Source: Solirubrobacteraceae bacterium (GTDB lineage: Bacteria > Actinomycetota > Thermoleophilia > Solirubrobacterales > Solirubrobacteraceae). From it: a stretch of 37,615 nt of DNA. Position 1 is the first letter of the stretch. Every line of letters starts with the position of its first letter. The position numbers and the translations under genes were made by a program. The stretch is from positions 1 to 37,615 of the forward strand of contig JADGPO010000123.1 of NCBI GenBank assembly GCA_017882405.1, given 5' to 3'. Below the pieces are notes generated by a model. The model saw nothing but the letters and a program-made list of their open reading frames with translations, searched no databases and was not told the origin of the DNA. Positions 9,235-16,359 of the stretch are shown here, in pieces.

Positions 9235-10041
9235 CTATGCGAATGCTGCTCGCGCGGCCCGCGCGCCCGCCCCGGAGCGCTCCGCGTAGCCGTAGGTCCC
9301 CTCGTCGCGAAACTCCTGTGCGGCGCTCACCAGCGCGTCGACGGCGGCGAACGCGAAACTGCCGCCGACCGAGATCCGGCTGACCCCGAGCGCTGCCAGC
9401 TCAGCGACCGACGGCGAGCCGAGCCGAGCCAGCACGTTGACCGGCCGATCGACCGCCAAGACGATCGCGCTGATCTCCTGCGCGGAGGTCGGGCCGGGGG
9501 CGTAGAGCACGTCGGCGCCGGCCTCCTGGTAGGCCTGCAGACGGGCGATCGTGTCGTCGAGGTCGTCGCGGCCGTGCAGGTGGTTCTCGGCCCGTGCGGT
9601 CACCACCACGTGCGCCGGGCCGGCATGGGCCACCTCGACCGCGGCGCGGACGTGCTCGGCGGCGCGCTCCACCTCGTAGATGACGTCGCCCGAGTAGTCC
9701 TCGATCGAGAAGCCCGCCAGACCGGCGGCGACCGCCCCGCGGGCGGTCTCGGCCACGCCTTCGGCGCTGTCGGCAAAGAGACTCTCCAGGTCGGCGGACA
9801 CCGGCAGCTCGGTTGCCGAGACGATCGCGGCCGCGTGCTCGAGCGCTTCTTCAGCGGTGACGGAGCCGTCCAGACGACCAAGCGTGGCCGCGTAGCCGCT
9901 GCTCGTGGTGGCCAGCGCCTGAAATCCGAGCGAGGCCAGCAGCCGCGCCGAGCCGATGTCCCACGGGTTGGGCAACAGCAGCGGCTGGCCCGGGCGATGC
10001 AGCCCCAGAAACCGCTCAGCGACGTCAGACTGGACGGTCAT
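9235..10041 (-). CDS. Isocitrate lyase/PEP mutase family protein
   Basis: 268 residues, the usual length for the single-domain PEP mutase/isocitrate lyase superfamily. Features: the N-terminal LLLPNPWDIGSARLL, ATTSSGYAATLG, the metal-binding acidic segment SADLES, GFSIEDYSG and VVTARAEN. The canonical KKCGH catalytic loop of true isocitrate lyase is absent, so it is more likely a carboxyvinyl-carboxyphosphonate mutase or oxaloacetase-type member that breaks or rearranges C-C or P-C bonds of alpha-keto acids. Reaction not predictable. It starts at ATG 10041 with TAGCCT nine bases upstream, divergent from the broken glutathionyl-hydroquinone reductase gene. Confidence 0.85.
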   Translation of the reverse strand: MTVQSDVAERFLGLHRPGQPLLLPNPWDIGSARLLASLGFQALATTSSGYAATLGRLDGSVTAEEALEHAAAIVSATELPVSADLESLFADSAEGVAETARGAVAAGLAGFSIEDYSGDVIYEVERAAEHVRAAVEVAHAGPAHVVVTARAENHLHGRDDLDDTIARLQAYQEAGADVLYAPGPTSAQEISAIVLAVDRPVNVLARLGSPSVAELAALGVSRISVGGSFAFAAVDALVSAAQEFRDEGTYGYAERSGAGARAARAAFA

Positions 10042-10050
10042 GTCGTCTAC

Positions 10051-10056
10051 AGGCTA
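10051..10056 (-). promoter_or_regulatory. -10 box TAGCCT for the PEP-mutase family gene
   Basis: TAGCCT on the minus strand, nine bases before ATG 10041. With the plus-strand copy at 10070-10075 it forms an inverted repeat (AGGCTA-N13-TAGCCT). Confidence 0.42.
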
Positions 10057-10069
10057 CGCGCTGGTGGGC

Positions 10070-10075
10070 TAGCCT
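10070..10075 (+). promoter_or_regulatory. -10 box TAGCCT for the gene at 10083
   Basis: TAGCCT, seven bases before ATG 10083, with no Shine-Dalgarno. It mirrors the minus-strand box at 10051-10056. Confidence 0.45.
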
Positions 10076-10082
10076 CGGTTGG

Positions 10083-10603
10083 ATGAGCACTCAACAACAT
10101 GCCTCCAAACTGGGGCGTGAGGGTGGCGAGGACGGCTCGTTCCAGCGCCAGGCCTCGACGTTTCGCGACTACGTCTCCGACGACGGGTCGACCGATTTCC
10201 CGCTGCAGGCGGGCCGGTATCACCTCTACGTGGCGCGCGCCTGCCCGTGGGCGCACCGGACGCTGATCGGACGCCGCCTGATGGGGCTACACGACGCGAT
10301 CGGCGTCTCGTTCGTGAGTCCGCTGCGCGACCGAGTCCGAGGACATCCTGCGAATGCTCTCGACGGTGTTCGCCCCGCTGGCCGAGCACCCGGTCGAGCT
10401 GTATCCCGAGCGACTGCGCGGCGACATCGACGAGCTCAACCGGAAGATCTACGACGGCGTCAACAATGCGGTCTACAAGGCCGGTTTCGCCACCCGGCAG
10501 GAGGTGTACGAGCGCGAGGTGCGCCCACCCGATGATCAACCCCTCGGGGCTGATCGCGATGCTGCCGGAGGCCAGCTTCGACGAGCCCGCCGGCCGGGCC
10601 TAG
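10083..10603 (+). pseudogene. Glutathionyl-hydroquinone reductase gene broken by two internal deletions
   Basis: Three segments of the Xi-class glutathione transferase family (YqjG/Ecm4) lie in order but in three different frames. Segment 1 (10083 to about 10332) has the N-terminus and catalytic Cys motif ARACPWAHRT, ending VSFVSPLRD. Segment 2 (about 10333-10522) resumes in another frame at ESEDILRMLSTVF and runs to YEREVR. Segment 3 (about 10523-10603) gives HPMINPSGLIAMLPEASF, the usual family C-terminus, and stops at TAG. About 60 residues are missing at the first junction and over 100 at the second, compared with a usual length near 320. The product cannot be functional. The promoter and start are intact. 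Confidence 0.85.
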
Positions 10604-10654
10604 GCTCTCACCCCCGGCCGGCGGCGCTCGCTGGGTCAGGTCCGCCCTTGCTTC

Positions 10655-11371
10655 TCACACGCGCACCGCCCGTCGCAGGGCGAGCCCGGAGCCGACGAGG
10701 ATCGCGCCGGCCGCGATCGCGCCGAGCACGTCCATGCCGGTCACCGGGAGCGTCGGCTTGGCGGTCGCCGCCCGGGCGGTTGTCGTGGTGGCCGGTTGGC
10801 TCGTGCTCGAGGGGGTGGTCGAGGTGGCCGCCGGCGAGTTGGTCGTCGACGGCGCGGTGGTGGTCGTCGGCGCGGGGGTCGAGGTCGCCGCGGCCAGCAC
10901 GGTGATCGTGCCGTGCATGAACGGATGGATCGAGCAGACGTAGGCGAACGTGCCGGGCTTGGTGAACGTGTGCGAGCCGCTCTGGCCCTTGCTCAGCGTG
11001 CCGGTGTCGAAGCTGCCGTCACTCGCCGTGGCGGTGTGCGAGCTGGGCCCGTCGTTGGTCCAGGTGATCGTGTCGCCGACGTGCACCGTGGTGCTGGGCG
11101 GCGTGAAGTGGAAGTCGGCGATCGTGACGGCCGGGTCGGCGGCGGAGTGCGTGACCTGGCGATGCACCGACTTGGCGCGCACGACCGGCTGCGGGCGGCG
11201 ATGCCGCGGCGCGCTCTTCGGCTGAGGCGAAAGCGATGGCGGTGGCGGTGGCGGGGACCCGAACGAGCTGGCCGCCGCCACGTGGCGGCTCAGCGGCAGG
11301 TGCGCGTGGGCCGAGTGCGCGGGCGCGGCGGCGGCCACAGTGGCCAGCGCGATGGCGATGTGACCCGGCAT
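10655..11371 (-). CDS. Secreted cupredoxin (plastocyanin-like) with an LPVTG cell-wall sorting signal
   Basis: 238 residues. A signal-like N-terminus (1-23) is followed by a Pro-rich linker (38-62). The cupredoxin domain (about 80-160) begins VTIADFHFTPPS and continues VGDTITWTNDGPSSH. Type 1 copper ligands are visible: H112, C146, H149 and M152 (CSIHPFM). A Thr/Ser/Pro-rich spacer (161-205) leads to LPVTG (208-212), a hydrophobic helix and RRAVRV, a complete sortase sorting signal. It is expected to be a surface-attached one-electron carrier. It is convergent with the broken reductase gene and lies 91 bases after coxG on the same strand, so a role with the CO dehydrogenase cluster is possible but unproven. 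ATG 11371 has only a weak ribosome site. Confidence 0.85.
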   Translation of the reverse strand: MPGHIAIALATVAAAAPAHSAHAHLPLSRHVAAASSFGSPPPPPPSLSPQPKSAPRHRRPQPVVRAKSVHRQVTHSAADPAVTIADFHFTPPSTTVHVGDTITWTNDGPSSHTATASDGSFDTGTLSKGQSGSHTFTKPGTFAYVCSIHPFMHGTITVLAAATSTPAPTTTTAPSTTNSPAATSTTPSSTSQPATTTTARAATAKPTLPVTGMDVLGAIAAGAILVGSGLALRRAVRV

Positions 11372-11462
11372 CGACCATCAAGACGCCCCCCATGCCGGTT
11401 CCTTCCCGGCATTCCGGCATCGTCCGCGGCAGGCCTCCAGCCGCGCGCCGGCCGCGCCGGCT

Positions 11463-12323
11463 TCAGCTGCGCCGGCGCAGCACCCGCAGCGCCACCAGGA
11501 AGCCGACGAGCACGCCGAGGAACCGCACGGGGTGGCGCTTGATCTTCATGGCGGCCACGGCGCGCATCAGTGTGAGCGCGTCGAGCGGCTCGCTGTCCGT
11601 AGCGGGACCGGCCGTCAGCGCGGTCCGACCAGCCTCCGGACCGGCGGTCGGCGGCGGCGTAGGCGGGGGCACAGGCTCCGAGCGCGGCGGGGATCCCGCG
11701 GCCGCTCCGTTGCCCGCGGCCGCCGCTGACTCCTGCGCCGATGGCACGCCGGCCGGCCCGGTGCTCGCCGCCGGCTCGGGCGCCGCCTCGGTCGGTGCCG
11801 GCTCAGGGCTCGGCACGGCGTCGGTCGTCGCCGACTTGGCCGCCTTCGTCTTTACGGGCGCGTCGTGGCCGCTTCCGGCCAGCATCCCCTGCAGCGAGCT
11901 GGCGAACTCCCCCAGCAGCCGGTTGGAGATCTCCTCGATCATCCCGCCCCGCCCGAACCGCGCCAAGCGTCCGGTGATGTGGTAATCGGTGGACACGTTG
12001 ACCGTGGTCGTGCCGCCCGCGGTCTCGGCGACCGAGGAGACGATCGTGGCCTTGGCGCCGCCCTGGCCGCGCTTGTCGGTGCCGGCCGCGTGCATCGTGG
12101 CCGAGTGCGTGGTCTCGTCGATGTCGTCCATGTGCAGCTTGCCGCTGTAGGCGGCCGAAGTCGGCCCGATCTTGACCTTGAACTCCCCGTTGTAGCTGCC
12201 GTCGGGGTCGCGCCCGGTGACCGAGGCCCCGGGCAGGCAGGGCGCCACCCGCTCAACGTCGACAAGCGCGTTCCAGACCCGCTCCAGCGGAGCCTGGACC
12301 TCAAATGACTGCTCTAGCTTCAT
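11463..12323 (-). CDS. coxG: CoxG-type SRPBCC protein with C-terminal membrane anchor
   Basis: 286 residues. Residues 1-150 are a CoxG/SRPBCC domain: it begins MKLEQSFEVQAPLERVWNAL, then VAPCLPGASV, and ends near RLLGEFASSL. A Pro/Ala/Glu-rich linker (155-250) leads to a C-terminal hydrophobic helix (about 264-280) followed by LRRRS, a tail anchor. In Oligotropha-type systems CoxG helps recruit CO dehydrogenase to the inner face of the membrane. The anchored architecture fits this. Its start overlaps the end of mocA by 23 bases, and it is the last gene of the cox cluster. Confidence 0.88.
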   Translation of the reverse strand: MKLEQSFEVQAPLERVWNALVDVERVAPCLPGASVTGRDPDGSYNGEFKVKIGPTSAAYSGKLHMDDIDETTHSATMHAAGTDKRGQGGAKATIVSSVAETAGGTTTVNVSTDYHITGRLARFGRGGMIEEISNRLLGEFASSLQGMLAGSGHDAPVKTKAAKSATTDAVPSPEPAPTEAAPEPAASTGPAGVPSAQESAAAAGNGAAAGSPPRSEPVPPPTPPPTAGPEAGRTALTAGPATDSEPLDALTLMRAVAAMKIKRHPVRFLGVLVGFLVALRVLRRRS

Positions 12324-12885
12324 CGGCTATCTCCTCCAGGTCGTCAGGGGTGTCGACGTCGCGCCCGGAGCATAGGTGGCCGACCTCCAGCACCGGGCCA
12401 CCGCGCAGCAGGTCGCGGGCGCCGCGGTCTCCGCGCAGCGAGGTGAGCGCCGCGATCTCCTCGGCGCCCAGGACGACAGGATGGCCGGGGCGCCCGTCGT
12501 AGACGGCCCGGGTGCGCGGCGCGGCGCCGCAGAACAGGCCGATCACCTCCGAGGTGACCAGCGGCGCGTCGCCCAGGGTGACGACGACTCGGAGCCCGCC
12601 CGCCCGCCCGTCGGCCAGTTCGCGCAGGCCGCGGCGCAGCGAGGCCGCCTGGCCGCTCGCCCAGTCCTCGCAGACCACCGTCTCGGCACGACCGAAGCCA
12701 ACCGCCTCCCGCACCTGCGACGCCCGCGACCCCAGCACCACGACCACGCGCCCCAGCTCGGGCACGGCGCACTGCGCGCGCACCGCCCACTCCAGCAGCG
12801 GGCGCCCGCGAATGCACGCCAGCTGCTTGGGCGCGTCGCCGAAACGGCTGCCGGCGCCGGCCGCCAGAATCAGGCCGCCGGTCAT
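12301..12885 (-). CDS. mocA: MocA-like molybdopterin nucleotidyltransferase
   Basis: 194 residues. The N-terminal nucleotide-binding signature GGLILAAGAGSRFG with K20 (in DAPKQL) marks the MobA/MocA glycosyltransferase-like fold. VVTLGDAPLVT holds the metal-binding Asp, and GRPGHPVVLG is a conserved substrate loop. It would convert molybdopterin to its CMP form (MCD), the cofactor used by CO dehydrogenase and other xanthine-oxidase-family enzymes. ATG 12885 overlaps the XdhC-like stop (ATGA), and the gene is inside the cox cluster, supporting MocA rather than MobA. It also resembles CoxI-associated transferases. Confidence 0.87.
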   Translation of the reverse strand: MTGGLILAAGAGSRFGDAPKQLACIRGRPLLEWAVRAQCAVPELGRVVVVLGSRASQVREAVGFGRAETVVCEDWASGQAASLRRGLRELADGRAGGLRVVVTLGDAPLVTSEVIGLFCGAAPRTRAVYDGRPGHPVVLGAEEIAALTSLRGDRGARDLLRGGPVLEVGHLCSGRDVDTPDDLEEIADEARAVI

Positions 12886-13472
12886 GGCGACGTGTGGATC
12901 TGGTTGGCCGACGTCGTCAGGCGTCCGCCCGCGCGGCCGTGCAGCGCCGCGACCGCCTCGGCGAGGATCGCCAGCGCCGCCTCGGCCGCGGTCACGCCGC
13001 CCAGGTCCAGCCCGGCCGGCCCGGCCAGCCCCGCCAGCTCGGCCTCGCCCAGCCCGGCGGCGGCCAGACGCTCGCGCCGGCGCGCCTGGGTGCGCCGCGA
13101 GCCCATCGCGCCCACGTACGGCGCGCGCGAGCGCAGCGCGATCATCAGTGCCTCGTCGTCGAGCTCGGGGGCGTGGGTTAGGCAGGCGACCGACGTGGCC
13201 GCATCGATGCCCCCCAGATCAGCGAACGCCTCCGACGGCCAGGCGACGAGCACCCGGTCGGCGTCGGGAAACAGGTCGGCGTCGGCGAACCGCTCGCGCG
13301 GGTCGACGACAAAGCAACGCCATCCGATTGCCCGCGCTGACCGGCAGAGCGCCGCCGCCAGCGGTACCGCGCCGACGATCACCAGCCGCGAGACGGCGTT
13401 CGGAGCCTCCTCGAAGGCGGGACCGTGCACCTCGGAGCTGCGCAACCACTCGAGCTGCTCCGGCGTGTTCAC
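12882..13472 (-). CDS. coxF: XdhC/CoxF-like molybdenum cofactor maturation protein
   Basis: 196 residues from the GTG at 13472, which overlaps the coxE stop as GTGA. It contains the Rossmann-type XdhC C-terminal domain: LVIVGAVPLAAAL, FVVDPRERFADADLF, CLTHAPELDDEALMIAL, YVGAMGSRRTQARR and LDLGGVTAAEAALAILAE. The usual glycine-rich GAGHV loop is altered to GAVPL, so nucleotide binding may differ. The N-terminal XdhC half, with its conserved Cys, is missing, as in some short actinobacterial CoxF forms. The family protects the sulfurated molybdenum cofactor and delivers it to the apoenzyme. The longer open frame to 13973 is shadow of coxE. Confidence 0.82.
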   Translation of the reverse strand: MNTPEQLEWLRSSEVHGPAFEEAPNAVSRLVIVGAVPLAAALCRSARAIGWRCFVVDPRERFADADLFPDADRVLVAWPSEAFADLGGIDAATSVACLTHAPELDDEALMIALRSRAPYVGAMGSRRTQARRRERLAAAGLGEAELAGLAGPAGLDLGGVTAAEAALAILAEAVAALHGRAGGRLTTSANQIHTSP

Positions 13473-14620
13473 ATCGCCTCCAGGATCTCGGCCAGCTCCT
13501 CCAGCGAGGCCAGCGAGTTGCCGGCCAGCAGCTGGTCGGTGTGGGGCACAGCGGCCTGCATCCCGCGCGTCAGCGGCTCGTAGTCGGGGTGGGCGGCCAA
13601 TGGGTTGAGCCACACCAGCTGGTGGGACGCCCGGTGCAGGCGCGCCATCTCGTCGCACAGCTGCTCGGGGTCGCCGCGGTCCCAGCCGTCGGACAGGATC
13701 ACCACCACCGATCCGCGGCCGAGGCGCCGGCCGTGGACACGGTTGAGCTCGGCCAGTGCGGCGCCGATCCGCGTGCCGCCGGAGAAGTCCGTGACCACGG
13801 CCGCGGCCCGGTCCAGCGCACGGTCGTGATCGCGTCCGGCCAGCTCGTTGGTGATCCGCGTCAGCCGGGTGCCGAAAGCGAACGCCTCGACCCGGCGCCG
13901 GGCGGCCACGCAGGCGTGCATGTACTGCAGCAGCATCCGCGCATAGGGCGCCATCGAACCTGACACGTCGCACACCAGCACCAGCTGGCGCGGGCGCCGG
14001 GTGGGCGCCCGCCAGCGGCGGTGCAGCGGCTCGCCGGCGGTTCGCAGCGAGGCGTGAACGGTGTGGCGCAGGTCCGGCGTGCGACCGCGCCGGCGTGAGG
14101 GACGGGTGCGCCGCGACAGCCGGGTCGGGTGCCGTCGCGCCAGGCGGGCGATCAGATCACGGGCGAGCACGCTCTCGGCCTCGGTGTAGCGGGCGAAGTC
14201 CTTGGTGACGATCAGCTCCACGTCCGACCAGGCGGCGGGCACCGGCTCGGCGCCGTCGCGCGGGGTGCCGGCGCCCGGGTCGGCCATGCCGGCCCGCGGC
14301 AGCACCGCGCGCTCGATCTTGCCCAGCTCGTCCAGCGGATTGTCCGAGGAGCGGCCGGCCACCTCACCGTCGCCGAACACGGCCTCAAACGCGGCGTCGA
14401 AGCGCTCCAGGTCGATCCTCCGGGAGCACAGGACGGTCCGCAGGGCGAGCCGGACGTCCTCCCGGGACGCGGGGTCCACGGCGTCCAGGCTGCGCACCGC
14501 CGTCAGCAGCTCACCCACCCCCACGCGGGTGCCCTGCGCGCGCAGCGCGGCCGCCAGATCGCCGAGGCGGCCGACGATGGCATCCGCCGGCGCGTACAGC
14601 GAATCAACCGCCAACGTCAC
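13469..14620 (-). CDS. coxE: CoxE-like VWA domain protein
   Basis: 383 residues starting at GTG 14620, in GTGA overlap with the AAA+ gene. The N-terminal half is helical. An Arg-rich basic segment (RRTRPSRRRGRTPD) precedes the VWA domain (about 210-380). The MIDAS motif is complete: DVSGS (D218), the GGTRIG Thr and the ILSDGWD Asp. With CoxD it forms a chaperone pair that remodels and inserts the Cu/S or other elements of the molybdenum active site; this is established for Oligotropha CoxD/E and inferred here. Tight overlap on both sides indicates coordinated translation. Confidence 0.88.
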   Translation of the reverse strand: MTLAVDSLYAPADAIVGRLGDLAAALRAQGTRVGVGELLTAVRSLDAVDPASREDVRLALRTVLCSRRIDLERFDAAFEAVFGDGEVAGRSSDNPLDELGKIERAVLPRAGMADPGAGTPRDGAEPVPAAWSDVELIVTKDFARYTEAESVLARDLIARLARRHPTRLSRRTRPSRRRGRTPDLRHTVHASLRTAGEPLHRRWRAPTRRPRQLVLVCDVSGSMAPYARMLLQYMHACVAARRRVEAFAFGTRLTRITNELAGRDHDRALDRAAAVVTDFSGGTRIGAALAELNRVHGRRLGRGSVVVILSDGWDRGDPEQLCDEMARLHRASHQLVWLNPLAAHPDYEPLTRGMQAAVPHTDQLLAGNSLASLEELAEILEAM

Positions 14621-15474
14621 ACCCCTTCCAGGACCCCGCGCTCGCGCACGCGCAGCAGGTCCTCGTGAACCTTGAGCGCGGCGCCCAGCGTCTCCTCCAG
14701 GTCGGCCTCCTCGCCGAGCGCCAGCAGCGCCTGGGCCCACACGATCGTCTCCCCGACGCCGGGCTGCTTGTACAGGTCGCCCTGGTCGCGCAGCTTGGCC
14801 ACCGCGGCCACCACCCGGGAGGCGATCCTGTCGGGGACCTCGGGCAGCCTGGAGTGCACGATCGCGCGCTCGCGCTCGAGGGTGGGATAGTCGATCCAGT
14901 GGTACAGGCAGCGGCGCTTGAGCGCGTCGTGCAGCTCCCGGGTGCGGTTGGAGGTCAGGAGCACGATCGGCCGCCGGCGGGCGGTCACCGTCCCCAGCTC
15001 GGGGATCGTGACCGCGAAATCCGAGAGGAACTCCAGCAGGAAGGCCTCGAACTCGTCGTCGGCGCGGTCGATCTCGTCGATCAGCAGCACCACCGGCTCG
15101 GATGGGTCGGCCTCCAGCGCCTCCAGCAGCGGCCGGCGCAGCAGGAAGCGCCGGGCGAACAGCTCGCCCTCGTCGACGCCGCCCTCGGCGGCCCGCAGAG
15201 CCAGCAGCTGGCGCGCGTAGTCCCAGTCGTAGACGGCGTGGTGCAGGTCGATGCCCTCGTGGCACTGCAGGCGGATCAGCTTCGCGCCGCTGGCCGCGGC
15301 CAGGGCCCTGGCGACCTCTGTCTTGCCGACGCCCGCCTCGCCCTCCAGCAGCAGCGGCTGCTCCAGCGCCACGGCCAGGCTGACCGCCAGGGCAAGCGGC
15401 CGATCAGCGAGGTAGCCCTGCGCCGCGAGAGCGTCGCTCGCGGCGCCGACCGTCTGGAGCTCCGCGAGCGACAT
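14617..15474 (-). CDS. coxD: CoxD-like MoxR-family AAA+ ATPase
   Basis: 285 residues, a compact MoxR AAA+ protein. Walker A is GEAGVGKTE (45-53), Walker B VVLLIDEIDRAD, sensor 1 SNRTREL, and the arginine-finger region DALKRRCLYHW. It would use ATP with CoxE to mature the CO dehydrogenase active site. It follows coxM after a 45-base gap with no evident terminator, so it is probably co-transcribed with the structural genes. The start is ATG 15474; the sequence in front has no Shine-Dalgarno on this strand. Confidence 0.9.
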   Translation of the reverse strand: MSLAELQTVGAASDALAAQGYLADRPLALAVSLAVALEQPLLLEGEAGVGKTEVARALAAASGAKLIRLQCHEGIDLHHAVYDWDYARQLLALRAAEGGVDEGELFARRFLLRRPLLEALEADPSEPVVLLIDEIDRADDEFEAFLLEFLSDFAVTIPELGTVTARRRPIVLLTSNRTRELHDALKRRCLYHWIDYPTLERERAIVHSRLPEVPDRIASRVVAAVAKLRDQGDLYKQPGVGETIVWAQALLALGEEADLEETLGAALKVHEDLLRVRERGVLEGV

Positions 15475-15519
15475 CCGGCTGTCGATGTTAGGAGGTGAGG
15501 GGGTGGGCGGACGGGGATC

Positions 15520-16359
15520 CTATGCGAGTGCGTCCGTGACGGCACGCCGGGTGAGCACCCGCGCCAGGTGCTGCTTGTACTCGGTGGACGCGTTGAGGTC
15601 CGACGGAGGCGTGGTGCCCTCGGCGGCCAGCTCGGCGGCCTTGGCGATGTTCTCCGCGCTGAGCTCCTGCCCGCGCAGGGCCTCCTCCGCGACGGTTGCC
15701 CGCAGCGGGACCGAGGCCATGTTGGTCATCCCGATGCGCACGTCCTCGCAGGTGCCGCCGGAGTCCTTGACGACCACGCACACGCCCACCATCGCCCAGT
15801 CCTCCGAGCGACGGTTGAACTTGTGATACGAGGAGCCGTAGCCCTCGAGCGTGGGCACCCTGATCTCCGTCAGGACCTCATCCTCGCCGACCGCGGTGGT
15901 CAGGTAGTCCTTGAACAGGTCACCGGCGGCCACCGTGCGCTGGCCGCCCGAGCCCTGCAGCGTGACTTCGGCCTCGGCGATCAGCATCGCCGCCGGCAGG
16001 TCCGAGGCGGAGTCGCCATGGGCCAGCGCGCCGCCGATCGTCCCCCGGGAGCGCACCTGGGGATCGGCGATCGTCGCCGCCACCTGGGAGACGAGACCCA
16101 GCTCGGTGGAGAACTCGAGCTTGCGGTGAGGCGTCAGCGCGCCGATCCGCCAATGACCGTCCTGACGCTCGATGCCGTGCAGGCCGGGCACCTTGCGCAG
16201 GTCGACCAGCAGCGAGGGCGCTGCCAGCCGCAGCTTCATCAGCGGGATCAGGGCGTGGCCGCCGGCCAGCAGCTTGGCGTCCTCACCGCCGTCCACGAGC
16301 GCCTTGATCGCATCCTCTAGCGTCTCCGGCACGGTGTAGTCGAACTCTGCGGGGATCAT
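15520..16359 (-). CDS. coxM: CO dehydrogenase-type FAD-binding medium subunit
   Basis: 279 residues with the FAD-binding fold of the xanthine oxidase family: it begins [18 protein letters not shown], then LLAGGHALIPLMKLRLA (FAD pyrophosphate loop) and the second FAD motif TIGGALAHGDSASD. The C-terminal CODH_FAD_C domain follows (SSYHKFNRRSEDWAMVG). It accepts electrons from the iron-sulfur subunit and passes them to the acceptor pool. ATG 16359 overlaps the coxL stop (ATGA). The order S-L-M differs from the M-S-L order of Oligotropha form I clusters and fits form II-type clusters. Confidence 0.93.
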   Translation of the reverse strand: MIPAEFDYTVPETLEDAIKALVDGGEDAKLLAGGHALIPLMKLRLAAPSLLVDLRKVPGLHGIERQDGHWRIGALTPHRKLEFSTELGLVSQVAATIADPQVRSRGTIGGALAHGDSASDLPAAMLIAEAEVTLQGSGGQRTVAAGDLFKDYLTTAVGEDEVLTEIRVPTLEGYGSSYHKFNRRSEDWAMVGVCVVVKDSGGTCEDVRIGMTNMASVPLRATVAEEALRGQELSAENIAKAAELAAEGTTPPSDLNASTEYKQHLARVLTRRAVTDALA

